64,000 bases of DNA from Musa acuminata AAA Group (lineage: Eukaryota; Streptophyta; Magnoliopsida; Zingiberales; Musaceae). The position numbers were made by a program, and so were the translations under genes. Of this stretch, positions 49,301-62,770 are shown piece after piece. Below the pieces are notes generated by a model, which made no database searches, was not told the DNA's origin, and was given only the letters and a program-made list of their open reading frames with translations. How positions within the stretch are numbered: the first letter of the stretch is position 1; each line of letters opens with the position of its first letter. The stretch lies in assembly GCF_036884655.1 (NCBI RefSeq), contig NC_088355.1:38941001-39005000 (forward strand), in the 5' to 3' direction.

Positions 49301-52300
49301 TCAACTTATGATAATTCTTGAAGGAAGGAGAACACCAGGTGCATGGTCCTGAGCAAATGCATCCTCACAAGCAACAAGTCTAAGGATGCTGTGACCCGAC
49401 AGGTTGCGCCGGTGTCTCAACTCCACGAAACTCCTGCCAAGAACCTGCTCAAACCATTTAGTCAAGGCTCCCCTATCTTCCAATGACCATGCTGCTGCAA
49501 GTATCTCCTCCATTACCTTCTGGTCGATCTCCAACAAACAATCAGGCCCAGCAGCACCACGGAAGATCTTGTTTATATCTTTCAACATGTTATCGGCGAG
49601 GGCATCAAAATCAAAAGGTTTGAAGTCCACTGATGCATCAACTAGATCAAAGAAATCTTCCATCCACGACTCTGAAGTTTCTGATTTGGAGTAGTCTTCA
49701 TGACTGCTATAGTTGTTATCGTTCACTTCAACCTCTTCTACAGGCAAATTCAAGTCTAAGACGACCTTTGCAGTCTTGTGTGCCTTTTTGGCAGACATCA
49801 AGCTTTCGTACTGGATCCTGCAGTCATGAGAGACATCCAGCTTGCGCTTACATACAAAAACCGAGTGTCGATATACTTGATTGTTCCTCAATTTTTGACT
49901 TGATGCAAATGAGACATTAGGAGCTCTGGGACTACTGCTAATAGACTCTCGAGAAGATTCTAAGATAATCTTCATCTGCCAACATGAAGCTGCTAGAATA
50001 GTCTCCTCAGAGAAACTACTGCATTCTTTCGTCTGAGAAAAAGTTTGGCCTTGAATTCTTGGTGAAGTCAGGATAAATATGGCATTGTTTATGCTAAATT
50101 CCCTTCCATGGGAATCAGGAAATTTGCCGGTACGGATAGCCTGGGATAAGCTGTTCTGAACGAGGAAGTCAGCTTTATCCACATTTTCAAGGAAAACAAC
50201 AGATTGTAGTTTCTGGCTTAGCTCTGCAGCAATATGATCCACATTCATTTTCCCTCTAAACTGTACATCATTTCCATTGACCACCTGTTGGGCACAGATG
50301 GTCTTGGGATGGGCAACACAATCCTGGTAACTTAGATCAATGCACACAAAGTCTTCTTTGCTGCCATATATCAATTCTGCAAGAGCCACTGCTACTCTCT
50401 TCTTCCCAATCTTATCTGGACCACAAAAACTGAGCCAAATATCTCCTCTCAGGCATGCACCACGACGTCTTTCACCAGATTTACAACGGACTATGGCTTG
50501 ATTAATAGCACTGATTGCTTCTTCTTGTCGGCCAACTTTATCGACGAGACTCGAACAAAATGATTTGTAATTACTCAAATCAAACTTTTGCCATGTACTG
50601 GATGAGATGAATGAGGGTTTGTCATAGGCAGAAGAACAACCATTCAAAACCTGTGAAAATGAGCGGGTCAGGACACGTTGAGGGGTACCATTTGTCAGGG
50701 AACCTTGATGGCCAACGCAAGAAAAAGAATCAACAGGAACATCTGGGCCATTTCTTTTGACCATATTGACATTCATCGATGGCAAACAAACAGGCAAGTC
50801 CTCCGAATGATCTTTTGGCACTTGCAAAGCAGGATTTCCCTTGTTGCAAAGTGGCTCATGAAGAGTTCCTAAAACCAAATCCGTCATGACAGATGTTACA
50901 GAGGAAGGTGAAGCATGATCATCACCTTGGAGAGATTGGAAGCTCTCCCTCTGAATCTGTTCACTTTTGGAAGGTCTGACCTCCAGTTTCAAGAAGAAGT
51001 CCTTATCTCCTGGTTCCAAAAGTGAAGGCAACGAGATACTCTTGCTGGCTGCGGTGATCTTCTTTGTGCCTTCGGAAATAGGGAATAAAATTCCAAACCC
51101 TATTTGATTTTGAGCATCATCAGGATTTTCACTATTATGATTGCAGGTCCTCTCCGTGTTAGAAATACATGATGGTTCGATATCACCAGGAACGGCAGGG
51201 CGATCATCTGTATCCGTTGTCTGGCAACCATGATGGAGGCATTGGCTATTGTCATTCCATTTCTTTTGCAAATCCATAGCATTAGCATTAAAAACTGTCT
51301 TATCATCTTTAGCCTGCATTGAAGAAAACTGCATGAATTTTACCCCAGACATGAAGGAACGTAACTTAAATGCATCTATTGCCTCATTTTAGCTGCATTT
51401 ACACACAACAAGACCATGGCATGGCACATATGGGTGGGTGGTTCAACAAAAGCTTGTGAATCAGTTAAAGAGGTGACGTAAAGGAGTTTCCTAAATTCTC
51501 CAAAAGAATGAATGAGAATCAATGATGTAAATAGAAAACACACCTTTGCTATATCGAATCCATCATTCAAGCTAACCGTATTGGGTTCGTGCAGCCAAAA
51601 AGGCAAGTTTGCATTTTGTTGATCATCAAGAGAATCTGAATGTCCCTTAAGAGTAACAGAAACTTCTTGCTCATACTTGTCGTTGCAGTGCTCATAGTGG
51701 AGCCCTGATGGGTACACACTGCTAAACATGCCTTTCGAATCATATGCGGTAGGGAAAAACCCCCCAAATGGAACAAATGACTCCATCAAGCTGTCATATG
51801 AACAAGACATGGTTGAGATCCCAGATCAAAAGTTTTTGCTAATGAAAGCATGTTCTACAGGATGAAAATTGCTATCAATAGAAGCAACAATAGATGAAAC
51901 CCTTCAGACTTCTGTCTCCAATCAACCACAACAACATTCAGAATCACGTTTTACATACCGAATCTTTTTCTGTAATGTGCTAGCAAACAATAATAGAGTT
52001 TCGGGACATGCTCACTGTTCTTCTGTGGCAAATCAAGCCCTAGGTGCAATCTACTTAGTAGATTTTCATCGTCACAGGTAATGCTTTTTCGAAAGAGACA
52101 CATATTTGCTTTGATCTAGTCCTACGACATATCCATTTTCTAAAAGAAAAAAAGGCAACAATTATTTGCTCACATAACTTGGAAAGAGGAAGCAATGAAA
52201 TCAATAGTTCCATTTCATAAAGGTAATTCTACTAGTGCATCCATAAATTTTAGTGAACGAAGGAAATATCATAGTTAAGCAAAATGTTCATGATAAAGAT

Positions 52301-53993
52301 GTATATACAGTTAAATCCATACAAACCTACTCGGTAATTCCGACTTCATGCACTTCAATATGCAAGCTTTAACTTTTTTGCCACAAATATCATACCTTTT
52401 GCATGATCATAACAAACTCCAATCTCTAAGAGCTAAAAGTTTTCCAAGTATATTGAACTTATATTGCTTGATGTAAGAACACAAACAATTCAGAAAAACA
52501 ATGAAGAACAGTTCATAAAGTCGAGTCTTTCCAGAAACTAAGGAGAAGAAGAATCTGCTGCAAATAAGAAACCAAGCATTAGAAAAGAGAGCAAAATCGC
52601 GGTCGCCGAATAAAATTAAAGTAGTATTCAGAGAAGAGTTTAAACTATGAAGTCACCGATCCACCCACCTGGGAGGTCTGGGAAGTGATCCACCCATCCC
52701 TGTCCTCACTGAAGTGATTGGCAGCAGCTGCAAATCCCAATCTTTATCCAGCATTGGATGCTTGGACAAGAACTTCATGTAGGTTTCGTACGTCGCCGAC
52801 CATCCCATCACCCACAACCTCCCTTGGTAGACCTCCAACAGTCTGGTGAGCTCCGAAACCAAACAGCTCTCCTTCTCATCGCAGTCCGAGCTACCTTCCA
52901 CCATCCCCTTCAAATCCCCAATGTTCAAGATCGCTCCCGGTGACTCTGCTTTGTTCCCCAACTCCTCCAGCCGAGTGCCGACCGCCAACTGATCGCCGCC
53001 GCCAGTTCCGAGTTCGACTACCTCCTTCTCGATGCTAACAAGCTTTATTCCACGCAGCTCCGGAGGCAAAACCGCCCAATTCTGCCTTTCGACGGCCTGG
53101 GCAAAGTCTCGAGCTGCCTCGCCGGCGCCGACTCCGACCAGCATCGGATTCCGTCCGCTGCTCTTCCGGGCCAGGATCTCCCCTATCCTGCGGCAGTTCT
53201 CGTCGCTGCCGTCGGAGCGGAGCTGCCCGGCCGCGGTGGCGAAAGGGAAGACGAGCCCTCGAGGGGACAGCGCCGTCTCGAATCCATCCCCGGCCGAGAA
53301 ATTGCACAGGAACAGCGGCGGGCATCTGGCGGCACGGGGGAAGCGGAGGATGGGCGGCGGGGGGCGGAGGATGGCGAGCTTGATGTCCGTGCTGCGGAAT
53401 CCCGCGTCGCCGAAGACGCGGCTGACGACGGGGTCATCCAAGATGGCGAGCACCAGCTGCTGGAGCTCCACCTTCACCCCGGAGAACGACGACGCGCCCC
53501 CTGCAGCGGCGGCGCTCTGCTGCTGCTGCTGGTACAGGTGGAACGTGTCCGGGTTCCGCCGCTGGTTCGCCTGCGACCGCTTGATCGCAGCCATGAGCGA
53601 GTTCGAGACCGGCGGCTCATCACCGCCGCCGCTCCCCTCCGCAACCTGCCGGTTGGTGGACGACGACGACGGCAGCCGGTCGAGGGCCACGCCGAAGCAC
53701 AGTTCGAGCGCCTTGAACTGCAGCCTGGGCGAGTACGCGGAGCTGCGGGCGCGCGTGAGCGCGTCACGGAGGATCGAGCACGGAGCGGACGAGGCTCCAG
53801 GCGCTGTTCTTCCAGTGGCCGGGGAGGGGGAGGGGGAGGGGGAGGGGGAGGATGAGAGGAGTAGGGCGTAGACGACGTGGAGGGAGGTGGTCTGAGCGTG
53901 GGCGCGGCGGCGGGCGATGGCCACGGCGTCGTCGAGCGCGGCGCCCGCTTCGGCCGCGAGGCACGCTCGCGCGTTGCTAACCGGCGTCGGCAT
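49301..53993 (-). CDS. SMXL: D53/SMXL strigolactone-signalling repressor
   Basis: Three exons are seen: 53993-52669, 51790-51544 and 51313-49301, giving 1194 residues with matching phases; rice D53 is similar in size. The protein starts MPTPVSNARACL as D53 does. A double Clp-N region follows (ARRRAHAQTTSLHVVYALL, SAYSPRLQFKALELCFGVALDRL), then a degenerate ClpB-like ATPase. The splice into exon 2 restores the family motif SLMESFVPFGGFF. Exon 3 begins AKDDKTVFNAN and continues to QKKWND. The second ATPase region includes FCGPDKIGKKRVAVALAEL and VVFLENVDKADFLVQNSLSQAI. An EAR motif LDLNLP at 1043-1048 recruits TOPLESS. D53/SMXL6-8 are nuclear repressors degraded after D14 and D3/MAX2 sense strigolactone. 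The RGKT degron motif reads RGKM here (877-880). N-terminal low complexity (SPSPSPSP, QQQQQ) is encoded by GGGGGA-like and CTG runs. Confidence 0.93.
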
Positions 53994-56204
53994 CCCGTCC
54001 TCGACCAACGACCATATACCACACTCTAAGCCGCAAGTCCCCCAATATAAAATTCCTCCTCTTGCCAATATAATACTCTTACGGGCTACGCTGCAAACTA
54101 TGGCGTATTATAACCGCAATCAACCATAACTACCACGCCAAGCCTGCTCCGCTCGCAAGAGAGAGGGAAAGGAGATCGGAAGCAGCGGCGGCGGCGTTTC
54201 GGTGAAGGGGAGATGGGAGGAGGAGCAGAGGCCATTACATCAGGCGCACCTCCAATTTACTTATGACTGGAGGCGAAAGCGAGGGCCGGAGGCGGGGCGG
54301 GACCCACAACCCCCAACCAAGAGCCGAGCACAAATGCCCGCGGGCCCCACGTCAAGGGGGATCTCGGTCGCACAAATATCACCACTGTTGGCGTCGCTGT
54401 TACCCGCCCCCCTGCCATCTTCTTCCCTTCGTTCCCATGGATCACCCGCAGGGGGCCAAGTTGAGGGAGGAGATGCCGAGGGCGGCTGCTGGCCACTTGT
54501 TGGCGGTGGGGCTCACCGGAGAAGGTGGAGGAGCAGTAGCAATAGCAGTAGCAGCAGCAAGAGGGCGGAGCCGGCCGGGGTTGCTGTCACGAGGCGTTTC
54601 CCAGCCCGAGTGGAGACGGCCGAAGCGCGCCGGTCTGGTCGCACTCCCGGGTGTACTTGGGCAGGTGAACAGGGTCCGATTCGGTCAGCGGCCGGTCTCA
54701 GCTCACGCGGCGCCTTCCATAAAAGGTGTTCCCTTTCTGTTCCGGTTAGGCAAAGCCCAACACACGGCGCAGCCGATAACAAGGACTAATCATGGGTGAC
54801 AGTGCCCGCGGGGCCTCGCACCCACCCCACCTGACTCCCCTTCGGTCAGAACCAGACACAAACACTTGGTGAGCTATCCCTATCTCTCTCTCTCTCTCCG
54901 ATATCGATGAACCAATCGGTGAACTCCAAGGGGGTGATGTGTAGCTCGGCAGCGACGTTGACTTCTCCAGAGTTCGGTGTGGTCAAATGCCACCTCACCC
55001 CGCCTGAATCCGCAGGCACGGTCACCCCTGCTCGCCCATGTCACCGTTCCACCCACGAGTCTGTATTATCGGGAATATTTGCTCCCAATCACGCGAGAAT
55101 ATGTACTTATGATAGGCGTATTTATGATGCAAAAGGAAATCATTTTATATTATTATTATTATATTATAAATATAAATATCATTATGTTTTCTACGACCAA
55201 TTTGTCACAGTAAAAAGATTCCCCTTTGCGATTGCAAAGCATTTTGTACGCATTAGACCTCTCATGCCTGTTTTAATGCATGTGAAGTGTCCGAAGCAGT
55301 AGCGACTGTGCATGTTTGGAACGCTTTCTCATTGCTTTCCCACGTCTGCACACCATATTTAGATTTTTATGATTATATAAACGACATGTGATGATTGGAT
55401 GTCATTTTCAGTATATATATATAGAATGATTTATAACGTGCGACTAAACATTTTATATGATCGTTCTCTTATTTTTATTTTTTCCTGACATTATATGATG
55501 CTATAAAAATATATATATAGTTTTCAAAAAATAAGAAAGAGGAATATTTTTATGGTACCCAATTAGGCGAATGGGACAGAATGTTACCATATATACCCCA
55601 ACATGAGTATTATTGTGTGATTCTTGATAGGAATTGTGGGTGCGACAAGTGTCCTTGTGGAAATAGTCGCGGCTGTGTGATGGCTCGCTTTATTTGGGAG
55701 CCCATTAAATCCCGTTGACTCGGTCGATGCTTTGGCGTAAGAATTAACTGCCCCGGTCCTCCGTCACGTGTCTGGGACGAGACAGGGAACGCGAAGGCTT
55801 CCCGTGAAAAGTTGGGACGGCCGGACGTCATATCTTGCGTCATCACCAGCTGCATGCCACCGGTCGCGCGCGTTCCGTGTCTGAGCCATGACAGAAACGC
55901 TGGCTATGTGTATTCTGCGTGTCTCTCGCTCGCTCTCTCTCTCTCGCTCGCTGGCGCTCGCATCACCAAAAGATGAGATGTGACCTGAATCGCAACGAAG
56001 GCCTGTGATGATGGCGATGGTAACGGTGGTGGTGGCGATGATGATGGTGATGGGGAAAGGGAATAGGAACCTTGACTCCGCCACCCACCGTGTACATCCC
56101 CTTCCACCCATGGGAATCTAAAAGCTCTTGAGATGGACCCACGGCGGGCCCCACCACCTGGGCACACTGGCTTCATACCCGCCACCCCGTCATCTTCTTC
56201 TTCT

Positions 56205-56232
56205 GTTGTTGCTGCTGCTGCTGCTGCTGCTG
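56205..56232. repeat. (TTG/CTG)n trinucleotide run
   Basis: TGTTGTTGCTGCTGCTG continues for about nine triplets. It is not inside any supported coding frame. Confidence 0.8.
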
Positions 56233-56700
56233 TTTCGAAACCCTAACGTGTTCGCTGTCCGTCGGCCTCTCCTTGTCTCTTCTGGCCGTCCAAGCCACCA
56301 TGGCCGGGCTGTCCCCCTCGTGCCGCTTCCATTATTGGCGCAGCCCGCGCACACCTCTCTTTTGGACGATGATGAAGTCTCCATTTGACTTGCAAAAGGA
56401 AGGGGAGAGGGGGGGGGGGGTGGTGAAAGGAAAGCAGTTTAAAAGCCTTTACAGACACCCTTTCATGGCCGCCTCTCACTAGCAAAGCTCCGCAAGACAA
56501 CAAAAACAACAGCAATAATAATGGCTGACACTCATCATCAATCATCAGAAACAATTTGCTCGTATTTGTTTCAGACTGCAGCTGCCAGACTCTGTGTGTC
56601 ACTCATTCAACGTATTACTACCATCATGCATGGCTTAAACATGCACTGACTTCTTATACAAAACTATGCTAAACATTTCACTTTCTGTAAAGAAGAAAAG

Positions 56701-56704
<4 letters not shown>

Positions 56705-56755
<51 letters not shown>
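56705..56755. repeat. (GA)n microsatellite
   Basis: A GA run of about 50 bp in intergenic DNA. Confidence 0.9.
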
Positions 56756-56757
<2 letters not shown>

Positions 56758-58133
56758 TTCAGCAACCTAATTTCTTTGGATTTCTACAGATTATGTCAAG
56801 AAAAATAAAGATGCATGAGGAAATTAATTGTGATAAGAGCTATGTTTTTCTGTCGGCAATAATGTCAAGAAAGGTGACTGCAATTGCGTGGCAAATATTC
56901 TTGGATGAGCTAAGAGTATATACCCTTTTCAATCACTTTGGTGTTCCTATCAAGACATGTTGACTGAAAGGAGGAGATTTTACTCCTAGCTACCATCAAT
57001 AAACATCAGCACTGTGGAAATCTAAGTAGGCTTTAGGTATTCTCTTGTATAAAGTTTGGAGAAAAGAAATAAATTTATCGTACATGATGATCGGATAATG
57101 ATAGACTAGAAAATATCAAACCATTCAATTGTAGGCTAATGGGGACTTCATCTCTCATCAAGTATAGATATAGTCGCATTCATTTATCTATTTTTTATAT
57201 TTTTATTCTCATAGTTATAAGTGATATTCATATCTCTATTCTCGACCTCAGAAACTCGAGACGGAGAGAAAAAAGGAGAGTATTTTTTGGTGGATTTAGG
57301 GTGAAGAGATTCCTATGTACGTCTCTTCCCTCTTTTTTTAATGTATCTTCCTTTTAATCCTCTCCTATCATTTAGTAAAGATTGATTTATTATACAAAAC
57401 GAAAGCAAAGAGTAGTTCAAGAATAGAGTGTATAATCAAACTAAAATATATGATAAAAGAAATTTTTTATATATATTAATATATTTGCTTATGGTAAAGA
57501 AAATCAAATCATTGATGATTCTTAATTATCGTAGAATAAAATATGATACGGTAAGAATGAATGCAATAGAAACAAAGATAGAATGCATATCTATAGTAAA
57601 AAAAAAGTTAATTTTATGTCAAAAAAATTTTATCGTTACGTTCATATGTCATGAGAGTAATTATCATTCATTCATTCTCGGTGTGATAAGAGAAATTATT
57701 TTATGATAATTTTTAAGAATTTGAGCGGATTATATCATCGAGATATCCGAGTCGAGACTAATAGTAATACTATGTAGATTGCAATCATTGTTTAACGAAC
57801 ACGCACTATCACATAACAAATTAAGCATCTCTTCGGGACTGTCCTCTTAATCATCATATTACTGACTCTGTGGGCTGAGGACGCGTCCTCCTTCCTCGTC
57901 AACTTTCTGCTTGCCTTTTGGTTTTCCCAACTCCGAAGTCTGCTGAGCTGCTTCGACGTCGACGTACTAAATCATAACCATACTGATGATTGACACAATA
58001 ATATACACTCGATCGTCTCCATCCCTCCATACACCACCATTCGGTAGAAAGAGCTCGGACCGTTGGCTTGGGAACACTGCAGCATCATCGATCCCTGGTC
58101 CCAAGCCGCCCCCATATCAGGACACGCCCTCAG

Positions 58134-58297
58134 AGTCTCTCTCTCTCTCTCTCTCTCTTGATCGCTGGCTTCCAAATCTTCTTCAATGGTGGAGGAGGAC
58201 GGGGGATCTATGCCTTTTGGAACATGAGCTTTCCGCGGAATTATTGTGATGCCTTTTGGAAATGGACTTCTCCCATGACACGCACTTGTCCTCCTCT

Positions 58298-58336
<39 letters not shown>

Positions 58337-58357
58337 CTCTCTGTCTCTCTCTATCTC
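58134..58357. repeat. Two (CT)n microsatellites
   Basis: CT runs lie at about 58134-58158 and 58306-58357, separated by a GC-rich stretch. CT runs are frequent in plant leaders; no adjoining gene was identified. Confidence 0.85.
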
Positions 58358-61300
58358 TTCCGCCTCGGCCGCCCCTTCAAAGCCATGCCGGGCCACTCCC
58401 CCCGCCCCACCACGTCCCACCTCGCCACCCTCTCGCTCCGAAAAGGCCACAGCGTAAAGTAGATTTTATTTTGGCCCTAAAATCAAAACGACAAGCTGCT
58501 CCTCCTTTCCCTTCGAGATCGCGTGCTCGGAATCCCTCTCTCTCTCCCGCTCGCTTTTGCCTGAGGGGGATAGATTGGAATCCGATCCCGCCTGTCTTTT
58601 CTCTTACGTCAGCCTCCCACTGCCCACCTTTTGCCGCTGTTTCCATGTCACTTATCCATTATTATTCCTCCACTGTTTTTGTTGCCCGCTTTCTACAAAA
58701 GAGAAAAACACTTCCCTGAGACGATCCACCTTCAGAAACAGACAAAAAACACTACTGCTTTGTGTTTCTGTTACTGAAAACAAAACGAGAGAATGGCGTC
58801 CGCGGACGACAGCCCTCCACGTACGTATAGGGTGGGATAATATTCCCATACGACTCGAGATGTGGACGTGGAGTGCGAAGTAAGGAGTCGTGCATGCGCT
58901 TTTCCCGGTTGTAGTGGTCGAGTGTTGGGAGTCAAAATGAACGTCCGAAGCACAGTTCTTGGGATCAACGGTGCATCGTTTCGGTGCCTGCTAAGTTGGG
59001 ACAATGATACATGGGGAGGACTTGGCGCTGTAATCTTTAGGGTGAGAAGACGGAGGGAGGGGGCGGAGGAAGATGGTGCTCCTCCTGTTCTCGAGTCACG
59101 CCACTCTCTCTCGCATAGGGGCCGTCACTGTGCTTGGCCAAAGTTTTGTTGATCCCCATGGGGCCAGCCGCTAGGGAGATGATGAGTGCAGGATCCACTA
59201 AGGCAGAGGCAATTTGCAGTTGTGGAACAAGAAACCATTTCAGACAATGGTAGATAGGGTTCAAGGGAACCATTATAGTGTGGGAAGAATTCCGACGTCA
59301 GAAGAAGATGCTCCACTAGTGTCTTAGATTCCCCTCAGGCTGAGGCAGCAGTAACAATTCCTCCATTAGCGTCACCTCATGTATGATGCAAGGGAAGAAG
59401 AAGGAGGGGGGAGGAGAAGCTTTCACAGCACAGCAGGCAGGCATATGCCTTGAGCCATTTGGGAGTAATGGAGGTGTAGGAACACAATGTATGGGCTTGT
59501 CCTCAGTGGAATATGCCTGCTAGTGAGAGAAAGGAGGGGTAGACCTGAAAGAAACGACAGAGGCTGCTAGTGTGCAGCTTGTAATGTGTATGGGGGACCA
59601 GCCCCACTCTCGAAAGAGTTGAGAGACCCTGTAACTTTCTTTGATGGCACCACCACTAGAGAGAGAGAGAGAGAAAGAGGTTTGTGTGGTTGTGAGTGGA
59701 TTCAATGTTCCACTCCTGTGGGGATTTGAAATAGCTGCAGAACCTTTTCTATGGAAAGTTAGGCCCTCTTCTTCTTTCGTGCTTTCACCTCAGACTTTCT
59801 CAATCGCAGGGAGAAGGGGGTGGGTCAAGTTGGGTGCATCTTAAGGTTCCCTTTTCCACAGTGTCAGAGGCATAAATTAGCCTACATTTGGGCCAGAAAA
59901 CCTTTCCCTGCATGCAGCTTTGTCCACTCTGTACTTGTGGAGTCATCTGCCACAATTAGATTAACCCTCAACTGTGTTCAGCTCCAAACACATGAGGAAC
60001 TCCCTTCCTCCAGAAGCACCCAGGTAAAAGTTCCCTTAATCTAGCTGCTAGCTTCATGGGGAAAGCCATGACTGATGTCCACCTGGCCAGATGCAACCTA
60101 CTCTGTGGGAGTGGAGGGGATCACCTCCACCTCATGGCAGACAAGATTCCATGGCTGCCAAGTGGGAGAACAGCTCCCACTCGACACCACGAAGTGGACT
60201 ACAAGATCCCATTGTTTGTTTCAGCACTCTGCAACCCTGTTGCTGGGCTTGATATTATCTCACCAAGTTTTTGAGCTCAAACCCCAAATGCCATCCACCA
60301 CAAATAACATAGATAATAATGCAGCAGCAGCAGCAGCAGAAACAACCAAACAAATGACACCAACTGCCAAGATGCTGATCAAAAGGCTTCAGTGCACAAC
60401 ATGTGGTCAGCAGTATCTTATTCTTGGGAAGATCCAAGCAAAGTTGGAGAAGAAACCAGCAAATCTCCATTGTGTTTCCATGTTGGTCCAAGATCATCTA
60501 GAAACTAGATTACCAACAACTAATTCCTCAATGCCTCCTGTGCTTTTCTAAAGGTTGGGACCCCTCCCTCTCCCTCTTTTTTAATCTCTTTTCATCTTGG
60601 TGCTCTTCCTCTCAGTCACTGCCTACCCTCAAGTCAGCATGGGCATCCCTTTTTGAGCTGCTATCTACCTTTCTACTGGGCCAGTGGTTTTGGTGAAAAG
60701 GATGAGAATAACAGCTTTCAAAAGCTATTCTTTTTGTTATTACATTATTAATATATACCCAAGAAATAATTATCAAATCGTTTCTTGTAATATGATACCA
60801 ATAATCTTGACGTATCCAATAATTGGACTCCGTATATTATGATTCGGATATTTTTCTTAAATCCAAAATCTATTTTATAGCGAGGTGACCAACTTTTGAC
60901 TTGTGAGGAAGGGTAATTTTGGTTGGGCAGACAGACAGGCAAACAATAAGAACATGGAAATAAAAGGTAATGCTCCATGGATCTCCTGACAGATACGGTG
61001 TTGGGATCCAAATCATTACCGTGCCCGGCCAAACCCCACCCCTATCTTTGTGAGCAAGTGGAGTGAGAGGTGAATACACATCCACCACCACATGGCAGAC
61101 AAGTCGTCACTGAGACAACATTGCCAGGCCACCATCCGGTCCACAAGTCGAGTTGGTGGGTACTGCTGTCTCGTTACATAGAAGCACATTTATTGCTGGG
61201 CTGGTAGTTGGGAGTCATGAGGACTTTGGATTCAGCTCCGCTGGACTCTGTAATAGCCCAATCCACAAGACTGAGCCCATCCCAAGACCGTGGTTCCGAA

Positions 61301-62452
61301 CAACCGGTTTCCGTTTCGATTCCGATTCGAACCATCAATTTATTATTATTTTTAATTTAAAATAATTTAAAATATAAAATTTTATAATTTTATTTTTAAA
61401 ATTAAAAAAAAAAGATGTATAATTATAATGAGTGTAATGACATAAACAGTTAATTAAAAAAGAAAATTATAAACTTTTTAATCAAACTAAAAATATCAAA
61501 CTAAACTAATCGATTTGAAGTCGGAGCCATCAGTTTAGAATTGAAATCGAACCACATACGATAGGTTTCGATTTAGTTTGGAATTAACGAACCATCGAGT
61601 AGTACAGTTTCGATGCGAGAGAATGGATTAGAACTTACGATTAGCGAAAATTTTCTTTTCCATCCTTTCTAAATATGAGAAAAGAAAAAAGAAATCAAAT
61701 TTATTACAATCAATTAACATATCTTAGAAAAATATTTTCAAACCCTTTTCCACCATTCTCCACCTGGCTCTTATTAGCTTCTATCCAAAATCGAATCGCA
61801 ATTGAAACCTGATGAGCTATATGATCAATTGTTGATGCCTCAATGGCCCAAATGACCGATCATTTGATGCATGGAAGGGCAAATGATCACTTTGTTCCTC
61901 TGAACAACCATACAAACCATACAAACTTGCAATGTGATTAGTTGAAATAGAGTATAAACAATCCCAATCTAGATCATGTAGACTAAGAACTAAGTTATGA
62001 TTTGGTGATGGTATTTGAGTTGTCCATAGCTTCTTATAGAACTCTTATTACTAGATGACTCATTTGACTTCAGCCTTCTTTCTTGAAAGGGGCTATGATT
62101 GGAGTTAGCATTGAACTGGGAAAACAATCAATCATTTGCGATTCATTATATCTTTTATAATTAATTATTTTTTAATATTTTAATTATTATATTTTTAAAA
62201 ATTATATTAAGATTTCTATACTTATAAAAGTGAAATATTTAACTTCATTTTTTTCAACTATATTAAGATCTCTATAATTATTTTTTATTTATCATTGAAA
62301 ACGTAAGATATTTTTATCAATAGACGTGAAGATAAATCAATTTAAATATTTTTTTATAAATATTAAAATTTAATATAATATTTAAAAATATAGAAAACGA
62401 AATACTAAAAATAATTAATTATAAGGATAATATATAATTATAACTACGAAAC

Positions 62453-62770
62453 AGATATACTAGAGATCGACTCGCATGGAAGCTCGAGAGGCCCCGTGTT
62501 GGGAATGCCCGAATACCGTGGCGGCCTCATCCAGAAGCACTCGGAAGAGACGGACCACCGAGATGCACCCCACCGGTGGCATTCGCCGCCTTCTCTTCCT
62601 TGTGGTGGTGGTGGTGGCTGCTCCCCGGGGACCGGCACCGCTCCAAGGTCCTCGGTATTAGGCTCACTGGTCACCTCTCCTTGCCATTCTCGGCCCTTCC
62701 CGTATGGAGCAACGAAACTAAACAAAGGAAAAGGGAGCAAGAACAAGAGCCTCGTACCAGAGAAACCCAT
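62453..62770 (-). pseudogene. Probable broken SAUR-like gene
   Basis: Two minus-strand frames each hold part of a SAUR (small auxin up RNA) signature. One frame reads MPPVGCISVV from 62582 and then RLFRVLLDEAATVFG, matching the SAUR HPLF-LLDEAE-YG block. The other frame, a few bases on, reads NTGPLELPCE (about 62471-62500), the SAUR PLELPCD block. In intact SAURs these are contiguous in one frame, and about 20 residues (YVG...FVI...NHP) normally lie between GC-SV and LF; they are missing here. A frameshift plus an internal deletion is therefore likely. Alternatively the 108-codon frame starting MGFSGTRLLFLL at 62770 could encode a small secreted protein, since it begins with a signal-peptide-like stretch. 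I favour the SAUR remnant. Confidence 0.45.

Larger units (their letters stand above)
53994..62452. other. Large intergenic region, SMXL promoter side onward
   Basis: Bases 54000-54900 are GC-rich and form the SMXL promoter and leader side; plus-strand frames of 178-195 codons there lack family similarity. Bases 55100-55560 and 57040-57800 are AT-rich. Bases 55700-56500 and 58000-59160 are GC-rich with CT, GA and CTG runs and may contain promoters or leaders, but no coding exon was recognised. A 158-codon plus frame at 60075-60551 includes a poly-Ala stretch from a GCA repeat and resembles no family I know. A patch with several GGTTCGAA-like words at 61270-61640 looks like a decayed transposon. 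Bases 61640-62440 are AT-rich without signal. Confidence 0.45.

Noticed and set aside
53032..53871. 279-codon plus-strand frame
   Set aside because: It is the antisense shadow of GC-rich SMXL exon 1, which has clear family similarity on the minus strand.
54202..54799. Plus frames of 178-195 codons upstream of SMXL
   Set aside because: GC-rich promoter DNA, overlapping frames open together, no recognisable domain.
59100..60200. Possible miRNA precursor
   Set aside because: Only short hairpins were seen (for example AGTGGGAG/CTCCCACT near 60160) and no known plant miRNA sequence was recognised.
60075..60551. 158-codon plus frame with poly-Ala
   Set aside because: The Ala run comes from a GCA repeat; the rest resembles no family and no splice or conservation evidence is available. 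Not called, but not excluded.
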